A stretch of DNA of 64,000 nucleotides from Streptomyces alboflavus (GTDB lineage Bacteria; Actinomycetota; Actinomycetes; Streptomycetales; Streptomycetaceae): positions 44,792 to 108,791 of the forward strand of contig NZ_JNXT01000057.1 in the NCBI RefSeq assembly GCF_000716675.1, read 5' to 3'. The translations under genes and the position numbers were made by a program. This document shows, in pieces, positions 8,735 to 15,608 of this stretch; within the stretch, counting starts at the first letter, position 1, and every line of letters starts with the position of its first letter. The notes under the pieces were generated by a model. That model saw only the letters and a program-made list of their open reading frames with translations. It searched no databases and was not told the DNA's origin.

Positions 8735-8759
8735 CGTCCGCTCACGCATCACTCACGCA
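8735..8759. repeat. Right copy of the 25-bp direct repeat
   Basis: 24/25 match to 4018-4042, same orientation, 4.7 kb apart. It lies 93 bp from the 3' end of tRNA-Lys and beyond that tRNA's terminator hairpin. Confidence 0.65.
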
Positions 8760-8773
8760 CGAGCCGGAGAACG

Positions 8774-8815
8774 ACGCAGCGTCCGAGCCCACCGAAGTGG
8801 ACGCGGACGCTGCGT
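8774..8815 (-). terminator. Hairpin downstream of tRNA-Lys
   Basis: Perfect 11-bp arms ACGCAGCGTCC (8774-8784) and GGACGCTGCGT (8805-8815) around a 20-nt loop, 37 nt beyond the tRNA 3' end on its strand. No strong T-tract. Confidence 0.55.
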
Positions 8816-8851
8816 AGCAGGTCAGAGGGGGTTCCCCTCTCCCGCTCCCGG

Positions 8852-8924
8852 TAGACCGTGTGGGACTCGAACCCACAACCAATGGATTAAAAGTCCACTG
8901 CTCTGCCAATTGAGCTAACGGTCC
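8852..8924 (-). tRNA. tRNA-Lys (anticodon TTT)
   Basis: 73-nt cloverleaf. The acceptor arm GGACCGT pairs with ACGGTCT, followed by discriminator A. The anticodon loop is CTTTTAA and the T-loop TTCGAGT. No encoded CCA. It lies downstream of the DEAD-box helicase on the same strand. Confidence 0.95.
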
Positions 8925-9014
8925 TCGCCGACACAGTGTCGGCGCACCCATGAGCATAGCCGGACGGGGCCCGGCATCCGATCGGGTATCCCGTCCGGGT
9001 GCCCGTGGTCTGGC

Positions 9015-9050
9015 GAAGGCCCGTACGACGTGTACGTCGTACGGGCCTTC
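9015..9050 (-). terminator. Terminator of the DEAD-box helicase
   Basis: Perfect 16-bp inverted repeat, 9015-9030 with 9035-9050, around a TGTA tetraloop; the arms begin GAAGGCCCGTACGACG. It starts 20 nt after the helicase stop and separates it from tRNA-Lys. Confidence 0.85.
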
Positions 9051-9069
9051 AGTCACTGCTCAGACGGCG

Positions 9070-11118
9070 TCAGCCGTTGCGCTTCCAGCGCGGCTTGTCG
9101 TCGCGGCGGCCGAAGGAGCCGGTGCCGGAGCCGCGGTTGTACGACGGGCGGTCGTGGCCGCCGGCGCGGTGGCCGCCGGCGGGGCGGTCGTCGCGGCGGT
9201 CGCGGTTGAACGGGCGGTCGCTGCCCCGGTGGCCGGACGGGCGGTCGTCGCGGCGGAAGCCGCCCCGCTCGTCACGGCGCTCGAAGGAACGGCCGCCACG
9301 GTCGCCGCCGCGGTCGTCACGACGGTCACGGTTGAAGCCACCGCGGTCGTCACGGCGCTCGAAGGAACGTCCACCGCGGTCGCCGCCACGGTCGTCACGA
9401 CGGTCACGGTTGAAGCCGCCACGGTCGCCACCGCGGTCGTCACGGCGGTCGCGACGGTCACGGTTGAAGCCGCCACGGTCGCCACCGCGGTCGTCACGGC
9501 GGTCGACGGACACCGCGGCGGTCTCGCCCTCGGTCTCGGCGGGGGCGTCGGCGGCCTCGGCGAGGGCGGCGACCGCGGCCGTCGGGTCCTCGCCGCGCTC
9601 GCGGGCGGCGCGGGCGGTGAGGCGGTCGGCCTCGTCGCGCAGCTCGGCGGCGCGGCGCTGGGCGCGCTCCAGGTCCTTGGTGAGGTCGCGGACCTCACGC
9701 TCGGCCTGGGTGGCCGCGTTGCCCGCGGACTCGGCCTGGACCTCGGTCATGGAGCGGGCGCCGGTGATCTCGGCGACCTCCGGGTCGAAGGCGCCGCCGC
9801 CGTTGATGATGTGGCGCGAGGCGTCGACGCCCGCGTCCTCCATCAGGCGGAAGATCTGGCGGCGCTGGTGCGGCAGCGAGAGGGAGACGACCGTGCCGCT
9901 GCGGCCCGCGCGGGCCGTACGGCCGGAGCGGTGCAGGTAGTCCTTGTGGTCGCCGGCCGGGTCCACGTTCAGGACCAGGTCGATGCCGTCGACGTGGATG
10001 CCGCGGGCGGCGACGTCGGTGGCGACGAGGGCGTTGACGTAGCCGTCCTTGAAGTCCGCGAGGGTGCGTGTACGGGCGCCCTGCGTCATGCCGCCGTGCA
10101 GCGCGTCGGCCTTCACACCGGCGTCGCGGAGCTGCTCGGCGATGCGGTCGGCGCCCAGCTGGGTGCGGACGAAGATGATGGTGCGGCCCTTGCGGGCGGC
10201 GATGGCGGCGGTGACGGGCGCCTTGTCGCGGGGCTTCACGATCAGGATGTGGTGCGTCATGGTCGTGACGTTGCCCTGGGCGCTGTCGACCTCGTGCGTC
10301 ACCGGGTTCGTCAGGTAGCGCTTGACCAGCGTGGAGATCTCGTTCTCCATCGTGGCGGAGAACAGCATGCGCTGGCCGCCGGCCGGGACCTGGTCGAGCA
10401 GCTCGGTGACCTCGGGCAGGAAGCCCAGGTCGGACATCTGGTCGGCCTCGTCGAGGACGGCGACCTCGACGTTCTCCAGGGAGCAGGCGCCGCGGTTGAT
10501 GATGTCGCGCAGTCGGCCCGGCGTGGCGACGAGGATGTCGACGCCGCGCTCCAGGGCGTAGATCTGGTTGCCCATGGACGTACCGCCGCAGACGACCTTC
10601 ATCTTGAGGCCGAGGACGTCGCCGTAGGGCTGGAGGGCGTCGGCGACCTGCATCGCCAGCTCGCGGGTCGGGGTCAGGATGACCGCGCGGGGCTTCTTCT
10701 TCTCGGTGTAGCCGTCGGCGAGGCGCGCCAGGGTCGGCAGACCGAAGGAGAGGGTCTTGCCGGAGCCGGTGCGGCCACGGCCGAGGATGTCCTTGCCGGC
10801 CAGGGCGTCCGGGATGGTCGCGGCCTGGATCGGGAACGGGGTGTGCACGCCGTTGCGGGCGAGCTTGCGGACGACTCCGTCGGGCAGGCCGAGGTCACCG
10901 AAGGTGATCTCGGGCTCGGCGTCGGCGTCGGCCTCGACGGCCTCGGCGACGGCGTCGGTGGTGACCTCGGTGACGTCCGCGGCCTCGACGATCTCGGTGG
11001 GCTCGACGGTCTCGGTGGGCTCGACGGTCTCGGCGACAGCCGCTACGGCGTCGCTCTCGACGGCCTCGACCGACTCGTTCTCGGGCAGGACGGCGTGGTC
11101 AGAACTGAAAATGGACAT
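9070..11118 (-). CDS. DEAD-box ATP-dependent RNA helicase with Arg/Gly-rich tail
   Basis: 682 residues. An acidic 70-residue N-terminal extension precedes the Q motif (ITFGDLGLPD to PFPIQ, residues 71-98), Walker A GRTGSGKT (115-122), PTREL, ATPGR, DEAD, SAT, FVRTQ, TDVAARGIHVDGID and HRSGRTARAG, a complete two-RecA-domain helicase. From about residue 525 the tail repeats blocks such as RRDDRGGDRGGFNRD and RGGRSFERRDD, a basic RNA-binding low-complexity region seen in actinobacterial RNA helicases of cold response and ribosome biogenesis. Start ATG 11118 was taken because the acidic leader continues to it; the leader is not diagnostic. A strong hairpin and tRNA-Lys follow. Confidence 0.95.
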   Translation of the reverse strand: MSIFSSDHAVLPENESVEAVESDAVAAVAETVEPTETVEPTEIVEAADVTEVTTDAVAEAVEADADAEPEITFGDLGLPDGVVRKLARNGVHTPFPIQAATIPDALAGKDILGRGRTGSGKTLSFGLPTLARLADGYTEKKKPRAVILTPTRELAMQVADALQPYGDVLGLKMKVVCGGTSMGNQIYALERGVDILVATPGRLRDIINRGACSLENVEVAVLDEADQMSDLGFLPEVTELLDQVPAGGQRMLFSATMENEISTLVKRYLTNPVTHEVDSAQGNVTTMTHHILIVKPRDKAPVTAAIAARKGRTIIFVRTQLGADRIAEQLRDAGVKADALHGGMTQGARTRTLADFKDGYVNALVATDVAARGIHVDGIDLVLNVDPAGDHKDYLHRSGRTARAGRSGTVVSLSLPHQRRQIFRLMEDAGVDASRHIINGGGAFDPEVAEITGARSMTEVQAESAGNAATQAEREVRDLTKDLERAQRRAAELRDEADRLTARAARERGEDPTAAVAALAEAADAPAETEGETAAVSVDRRDDRGGDRGGFNRDRRDRRDDRGGDRGGFNRDRRDDRGGDRGGRSFERRDDRGGFNRDRRDDRGGDRGGRSFERRDERGGFRRDDRPSGHRGSDRPFNRDRRDDRPAGGHRAGGHDRPSYNRGSGTGSFGRRDDKPRWKRNG
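9180..9520 (-). repeat. Coding repeats for the RGG/RDD tail of the helicase
   Basis: Imperfect tandem repeats of roughly 50-60 bp encode DDRGGDRGGFNRDRR-type blocks. Such DNA is prone to copy-number change and alignment error, so tail length may vary between strains. Confidence 0.75.
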
Positions 11119-11371
11119 GCGAAATGCGAAACCTTCCGGAGTCTCGGCACGCGCCCGTCAACTCCGTGATTTCGCAATGGACCGCCTCTATGCGGTCAGC
11201 CACGGCAAGGGAGAGTACGCGCCACGCGGCGCTCTTCTGTGTCGGCGCCGGGCAAATGGGATCAAACGATCTACCACCATACGCACCCCCCACCCCAATT
11301 GGCAAACGCCCACCATATCGGGGCTTTCCCAAGGCCCCGACCACGGCTTCACACCCCCCGTAGACACCCCG
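11119..11371. other. Upstream region of the DEAD-box helicase
   Basis: About 250 bp between the helicase start and the 3' end of the lipoprotein gene. The part nearest 11270-11330 is AT- and C-rich for this genome and is the likely promoter. No gene seen; a long 5' leader is possible. Confidence 0.4.
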
Positions 11372-11950
11372 TTACGCCGGCCCCGCCTGAGGCGAAGGCT
11401 CCCCCCGCCCGGCGGGCTCCCCCACCCCTCCGTGGGCGGACGACGACGGCTCCGGGGACGTCGGCTCCTGCGTGGGCGTGGGCGTCGCGGACGTCGGGTC
11501 GGGGGCGGGGGTGCTCCGGGTCGGCCGGGGCCCCGGCCGCGTACGAGTCGGCGAGGGCTTGCCGCCGTCGCTGGTGGGTTCGACGGTCGAGCCGCCGCCG
11601 GAGCCGCCCTTCGAGGGCTTGTCGTCGGGCGCGGCGTCCTTGCCGCGCCCGGCGGCCGGCTTCTTGTCGTCCTTGCCGCCGTCCTTCCCGCCGTCCTCGC
11701 CGCCCTCGGCGTCCTTGCCGCCCTTGCCGTCCTTCTCGCCGCCCCGGCCGCCGTCGGCGCGCCCGTCGCCACGGGAGCCGCCGGGCGTGACGCTCCCCCC
11801 GTCGGGGGCGGCGGCCCCGCTCCGCTCACCGGCGGACCGTGCGGGGGCGGGCGCGCCGCTCCCGTCGTCGCCGATGCTCATACAGCCCGCGGTGGCCGCG
11901 ACGGCCATCACGGCCGCGGCCCACCGAACGGAAACGTACACATGGCGCAC
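11372..11950 (-). CDS. Small lipoprotein with charged, Gly/Pro/Ser-rich low-complexity body
   Basis: 192 residues. The N-terminus has basic residues, a hydrophobic stretch (WAAAVMAVAATAGC) and a lipobox TAGC near residue 23, so export and lipid anchoring are expected. The rest is disordered: runs rich in Gly, Lys and Asp (KDGKGGKDAEGG), then Pro/Ser/Thr segments (PTRTRPGPRPTRSTP). No domain is recognised; such proteins are usually cell-wall spacers. It lies downstream of the zincin gene on the same strand with a 150-bp gap. Because the composition is biased, the exact start and even the reality of the C-terminal part rest on the clean signal sequence. Confidence 0.6.
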   Translation of the reverse strand: MRHVYVSVRWAAAVMAVAATAGCMSIGDDGSGAPAPARSAGERSGAAAPDGGSVTPGGSRGDGRADGGRGGEKDGKGGKDAEGGEDGGKDGGKDDKKPAAGRGKDAAPDDKPSKGGSGGGSTVEPTSDGGKPSPTRTRPGPRPTRSTPAPDPTSATPTPTQEPTSPEPSSSAHGGVGEPAGRGEPSPQAGPA

Positions 11951-12100
11951 GGCCGAGCACCTCCGAAGGCGCTGGGGGAAGGAACGCCCTGCCCAACTCC
12001 CGCGCCCCGCAAGAGGACACGGAAACCCCGCGCCCGCACCCGACCTGTGACCGAAGCCTCAGCGCGACCGCACAGGCCCGAGGTGCGAGGCCCCGGAACC

Positions 12101-12451
12101 TCAGCCGTACCCCAGGGCGTGCAACCGCTCGTCGTCGATCCCGAAGTGATGCGCGACCTCGTGCACCACGGTGATCTCGGTCTCGGCGACGACGTCCTCG
12201 CGCGACTCGCACATCCGCAGGGTGGGACCCCGGTAGATGGTGATGCGGTCGGGCAGCACCCCCGCGTACCACTCACCGCGGTCGGTGAGCGGAGTTCCCT
12301 CGTAGAGACCGAGCAGCTCGGGGTCGTCGCGGGGCGGTTCGTCCTCGACGAACACCGCGACGTTGTCCATGAGCCGCGTCAGCTCGGGAGGGATCCGGTC
12401 GAGCGCCTCGGCCACCAGTTCCTCGAACTCCTCGCGCGTCATCTCCAGCAC
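12101..12451 (-). CDS. Small metallopeptidase-family protein (zincin fold, DUF1025-like)
   Basis: 116 residues. The conserved body is MTREEFEELVAEALDRIPPEL, then NVAVFVEDEP, and the zinc motif in VVHEVAHHFGIDDERL (HExxH with a downstream Asp). This is the short, soluble 'metallopeptidase family' protein found across actinobacteria and proteobacteria, whose substrate is not known. I chose the GTG at 12451 (V-L-E-M-T-R); the ATG three codons later is equally possible. The longer reading frame to 12595 adds only low-complexity residues without a ribosome site. It is divergent from the metallophosphoesterase gene. Confidence 0.85.
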   Translation of the reverse strand: MLEMTREEFEELVAEALDRIPPELTRLMDNVAVFVEDEPPRDDPELLGLYEGTPLTDRGEWYAGVLPDRITIYRGPTLRMCESREDVVAETEITVVHEVAHHFGIDDERLHALGYG

Positions 12452-12594
12452 ACGCCCATTGTCCGCCACGCCCCGCGATCGCCGCCGCCCCGGCCGGGAA
12501 CAGCCGCGCGCGGAGCCCGCGCCCGCGCCCCCGACGGGCGGGGCGAAGGACCGGCGCGGGCATAGCCACCTCCGCGCATGGGCATACGGGCCCA

Positions 12595-14154
12595 ATGGGG
12601 CGCGACGTGACGGTCGTTCTGCGCAACCTGCGCGGCCTGCGCGGGGCGGCGACGGCTCTCGTCAGCCGCTACCGCGCGGCGCACCGGCCCCCCACCACGA
12701 ACCTCACAAGCACCCCGCACCCGTTCGGCCGTGCGGTGGGCCTGGTGGCGGTGGTGCTGCTCGGGGCCTGGCTGGGGCTGCTGATCGTCGGCAGCGTACG
12801 TACGTCCGTGGGGCCCATGGACACGCGCATGCAGCTGCGCCCGTCCCTGACCGGCGGCACGAAGATCGACGTGTCGCCCCTCGGCGCCCTGGAGCTGAAC
12901 TCGCACGTGGCTCCGATCCGCCTGGACGTGGAGGTGGACCGCCTGGACCCGGTGCGCTCGGAGGCTCTCGTGGACCATCCGGAGCGGATCTCGGGGATGC
13001 AGGAGGAGGTGGCGGAGGACGTCGTGACGGGCACGTTCAACCTGGCGGTGCGCTCCTGCGCGGCCGTGGTCGCGGGCGCCACGGCGCTCGGCCTCGCGGT
13101 GTACCGCAGACCGCGCAGGGCCCTCGCGGCGGGCGGCCTGGCCCTCGCACTCCTCGCGGCGTCGGGCGCGGCGGCGTACGCGACCTGGAACCCCAAGTCC
13201 GTCCTGGAGCCGAAGTTCTCCGGCCTGCTGAGCAGCGCCCCCTCGGTCGTCGGCAACGCCCGCAACATCGTCAGCGAATTCGACGTGTACCAGCGGGAGT
13301 TGGCCCGCCTGGTCACCAATGTGACGAAGCTGTACGACGTGACGTCGACCCTGCCCGCATACGAACCGGACCCGTCCACGATCCGGCTCCTGCACGTGTC
13401 GGACATCCACCTGAACCCGGCCAGCTGGAAGATCATCTCTTCCCTTGTCGAGCAGTACGAGATCGACGTCATCGTCGACTCCGGCGACACCATGGACCAC
13501 GGCACCGCCGCCGAGAACGCCTTCCTGGACCCGATCGAGGACCTGGGCGCGCCCTATGTGTGGGTGCGCGGCAACCACGACTCGTTCGCGACGCAGCGCT
13601 ATCTGAAGAAGCTCAAGAACACCCACGTCCTCGACGGTGGCAAGCCCGTCGACGTGGCCGGGCTGCGGTTCGCGGGCATCGGGGACCCCCAGTTCACGCC
13701 GGACCGCTCGGTGAAGCAGGAGGGCGACGCGGTGCAGGAGACGGCGGGCCTCAACCTCGCCGCGTCCCTCCGCGAGCAGGCCGCCAGGGGCACGCCGGTC
13801 GACATCGCCGTCGCGCACAACCCCACGGCCGCACGCCGAACCGACGGCACGGTGCCGCTGGTCCTCGCGGGACATGTGCACCACCAGGAGATGGAGGTCA
13901 TGGACGAGGGCACGCGGCTGCGCATCGAGGGCTCCACCGGCGGCAGCGGGCTGCGCGCGGTCGAGGGGGACCACCCCGACCCGGTGGAGACGTCCGTGCT
14001 CTACCTGGACCGCGCCACCAAGCGCCTGCAGGCCTGGGACGAGATCAAACTGGGCGGGCTGGGCCTCACGAAGGCCGAGGTCAGCCGCCATCTGCCCAAG
14101 GAGAACCAGCCCGGGGCCGACCCCTCGACGCCGCCCCCGGTCCCGCCCTCGTAA
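12595..14154 (+). CDS. Membrane-anchored metallophosphoesterase
   Basis: 519 residues. One membrane segment lies near residues 44-68 (AVGLVAVVLLGAWLGLLIVG), a second hydrophobic region near 150-200, then a calcineurin-like domain from about residue 260. Motifs: HVSDIHLNPASW (D-x-H), VDSGDTMDHG (GD), VWVRGNHDS (GNHD), VAHNP and GHVHHQEM (GHxH). These are the five metal-ligand blocks of the family, so the enzyme should be active, probably outside the membrane. It starts at ATG 12595, 143 bp from the divergent zincin gene. Substrate unknown. It ends 81 bp before tRNA-Glu. Confidence 0.9.
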   Translation: MGRDVTVVLRNLRGLRGAATALVSRYRAAHRPPTTNLTSTPHPFGRAVGLVAVVLLGAWLGLLIVGSVRTSVGPMDTRMQLRPSLTGGTKIDVSPLGALELNSHVAPIRLDVEVDRLDPVRSEALVDHPERISGMQEEVAEDVVTGTFNLAVRSCAAVVAGATALGLAVYRRPRRALAAGGLALALLAASGAAAYATWNPKSVLEPKFSGLLSSAPSVVGNARNIVSEFDVYQRELARLVTNVTKLYDVTSTLPAYEPDPSTIRLLHVSDIHLNPASWKIISSLVEQYEIDVIVDSGDTMDHGTAAENAFLDPIEDLGAPYVWVRGNHDSFATQRYLKKLKNTHVLDGGKPVDVAGLRFAGIGDPQFTPDRSVKQEGDAVQETAGLNLAASLREQAARGTPVDIAVAHNPTAARRTDGTVPLVLAGHVHHQEMEVMDEGTRLRIEGSTGGSGLRAVEGDHPDPVETSVLYLDRATKRLQAWDEIKLGGLGLTKAEVSRHLPKENQPGADPSTPPPVPPS

Positions 14155-14235
14155 ACCGTTTTGGCGATCCCTCCCCCCATCCCATATGCTTCTCACGTCC
14201 CCGACGCGCTGCGAAGCGCCGCGGCGGGCCTCTTA

Positions 14236-14308
14236 GCCCTCATCGTCTAGTGGCCCAGGACGCCGCCCTTTCAAGGCGGTAGCACGGGTTCGAATCCCGT
14301 TGGGGGCA
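14236..14308 (+). tRNA. tRNA-Glu (anticodon TTC); left end of the integrated island
   Basis: 73 nt. The acceptor GCCCTCA pairs with TGGGGGC, followed by discriminator A. The anticodon loop is CTTTCAA and the T-loop TTCGAAT. Its 3' end (14293-14309) is repeated at 29389-29405 with one mismatch, which marks it as an integration site. Confidence 0.95.
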
Positions 14309-14309
14309 C
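14293..14309 (+). repeat. attL-like 17-bp repeat at the 3' end of tRNA-Glu
   Basis: AATCCCGTTGGGGGCAC. The partner at 29389-29405 differs only at one base (G/A at 14305/29401). The two bracket 15.1 kb of non-core genes. Confidence 0.8.
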
Positions 14310-14545
14310 CTACAGCTTCGGGGCACGCTCTCCATCGTGAGGGCGTGCTTCTGAGTAGCTGGCATCCTTGCTGTCACCCTTGATGCAGATCTCTGCCTCC
14401 GGATCGCCGGGCTCGCACTCTTGAGCCTGGCGCCGAATGGTGCGCTCCCTGCGCCTGAGGTTGTCCACAGCCTGTTGAAGCCACTCCCGCTCCGCCTCAT
14501 ACGCACGCCAAGCGCGGGCACGGCCCGCGGTCAGCTCCCGTTCAC
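14310..14545 (-). pseudogene. C-terminal gene fragment ending exactly at the attachment site
   Basis: On the minus strand an open frame reads ELTAGRARAWRAYEAERE, then WLQQAVDNLRRRERTIRRQ, then QECEPGDPEAEICIKGDSKD, and ends in a TAG at 14310-14312, the first base after the 17-bp repeat. It has no start codon and runs out of frame into the methyltransferase gene, so it looks like the amputated tail of a larger, helix-rich protein. A gene whose stop abuts the attachment site is typically the element's integrase, but the 65 visible residues show no recombinase motif. Identity is therefore open. About 220 bp here hold nothing else. Confidence 0.5.
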
Positions 14546-15541
14546 GGACGCTTCGACGATCGAGAAGGGCGTCGGGGTGGGCACGACGCGGTCGAGGGTG
14601 AGCCCGGCCCGTTCCAGCAGGGTGCGGAACTCCGGCTCGGTGCGCTCACGGCCCGGCAGCATGCCGAGCATGGTCAGGTCGATCATCTTCATCATGTGAG
14701 GCGTGTCGCCGGGCGGGATCACACCCTCCAGCACCAGCAGGCGGGCGCCTGGGTTCGCGGCCTCGCGGATCGACTCCAGGATGCGCAGACAGGAGTCGTC
14801 GTCCCAGTCGTGCAGGACGAAGCCGAGCACGTAGATGTCGGCCGCGGGCACCGACTCGAAGAAGTCGCCGGCCGTGAACGTGATCCGGCCGCTCAGGCCC
14901 TGTTTCGCGAGGTTCGAGAGGGCCGCCGGTTCGACCGCCGGGAGATCAAGGATGACGCCCTTGCGCTCCGGCCGGTCCGCGAGCAGTCGCACCAGCACCG
15001 AACCGTCCGCGCCGCCTATGTCCGCCACGACCCGGCCGGGCGGAAGCTCGTACCCGTCGAACATGCCCTCCCGAGCACCGGTCATGTTGGCCATCGCGCG
15101 GGTCATGAGCTCCGCTCGCGCCGGGTCCTCGGCCAGCCACTCGAAGAATGGCTTGCCGAAGTGCCGCGTCGCGCCCGGAACCCCGGTCCGGACCGTCTCC
15201 AGCAGACCCTCGAACGGCGCGTAGTGCGTCTCCATCCACAGCTCGGCCATGCCCGCAAGCGACCCCGGATGGTTGCGCGACAGCAGCGCGCCCAGCGGCG
15301 TGGTGGCCACCAGGTCGCCCTCGCTGCGGAAGACGCCGACCATGGTCAGCGTGCGGATCAACCGGCCGAGCGGGTCCGCCGGCGTGCCGCTGCGCTCCGC
15401 GAGGTCGGCGACGGTACGCGGACCGTCGTCCAGCATGGTGCAGACGTCCAGCTTCGCGACGACGTAGAGCGCCTGCGAGACCTGGAAGCCGCCGAGCAAC
15501 TGCGTCATCGCGATGCCGGGCGGTGGGGTGGGTGCGGACAT
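14531..15541 (-). CDS. SAM-dependent O-methyltransferase, small-molecule type
   Basis: 336 residues. An N-terminal helical dimerisation domain (about 10-100: GGFQVSQALYVVAKLDV, TVADLAERSGTPADPLGRLI) is followed by a class I methyltransferase domain. Glycine motif VADIGGADGSVLV lies near residue 170, and the helix FVLHDWDDDSCLRIL near 243 carries the usual general-base His. This is the family that methylates aromatic polyketides, carotenoids and phenolics. It is the first intact gene inside the tRNA-Glu island and is followed on the same strand by the AfsR-like gene upstream of it, 67 bp away, so common control is plausible. Substrate unknown. Confidence 0.88.
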   Translation of the reverse strand: MSAPTPPPGIAMTQLLGGFQVSQALYVVAKLDVCTMLDDGPRTVADLAERSGTPADPLGRLIRTLTMVGVFRSEGDLVATTPLGALLSRNHPGSLAGMAELWMETHYAPFEGLLETVRTGVPGATRHFGKPFFEWLAEDPARAELMTRAMANMTGAREGMFDGYELPPGRVVADIGGADGSVLVRLLADRPERKGVILDLPAVEPAALSNLAKQGLSGRITFTAGDFFESVPAADIYVLGFVLHDWDDDSCLRILESIREAANPGARLLVLEGVIPPGDTPHMMKMIDLTMLGMLPGRERTEPEFRTLLERAGLTLDRVVPTPTPFSIVEASVNGS

Positions 15542-15608
15542 GGGTGGTCGGTCCTTTCCGAGTGGGACAGCTCCGCACGACCCTAAGAACGGCCGGTTCC
15601 CGTGCCGT

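Noticed and set aside
8742..9056. Minus-strand ORF across tRNA-Lys
   Set aside because: It reads through a clear tRNA and a terminator. Only its last codons (C-V-S-D-A) are interesting, as part of the 25-bp repeat.
9180..9520. Regular repeats that could suggest a CRISPR-like array
   Set aside because: They are in frame with the helicase tail and encode RGG/RDD blocks. No unique spacers of constant length are present.
8950..11169. Very long plus-strand ORF opposite the DEAD-box helicase
   Set aside because: It is antisense to a helicase with every motif intact, and its Val/Ala/Gly-rich translation is a product of GC bias.
14240..14521. Minus-strand ORF across tRNA-Glu
   Set aside because: It overlaps the tRNA. 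The gene-like fragment in this interval is in a different frame and ends at 14310.
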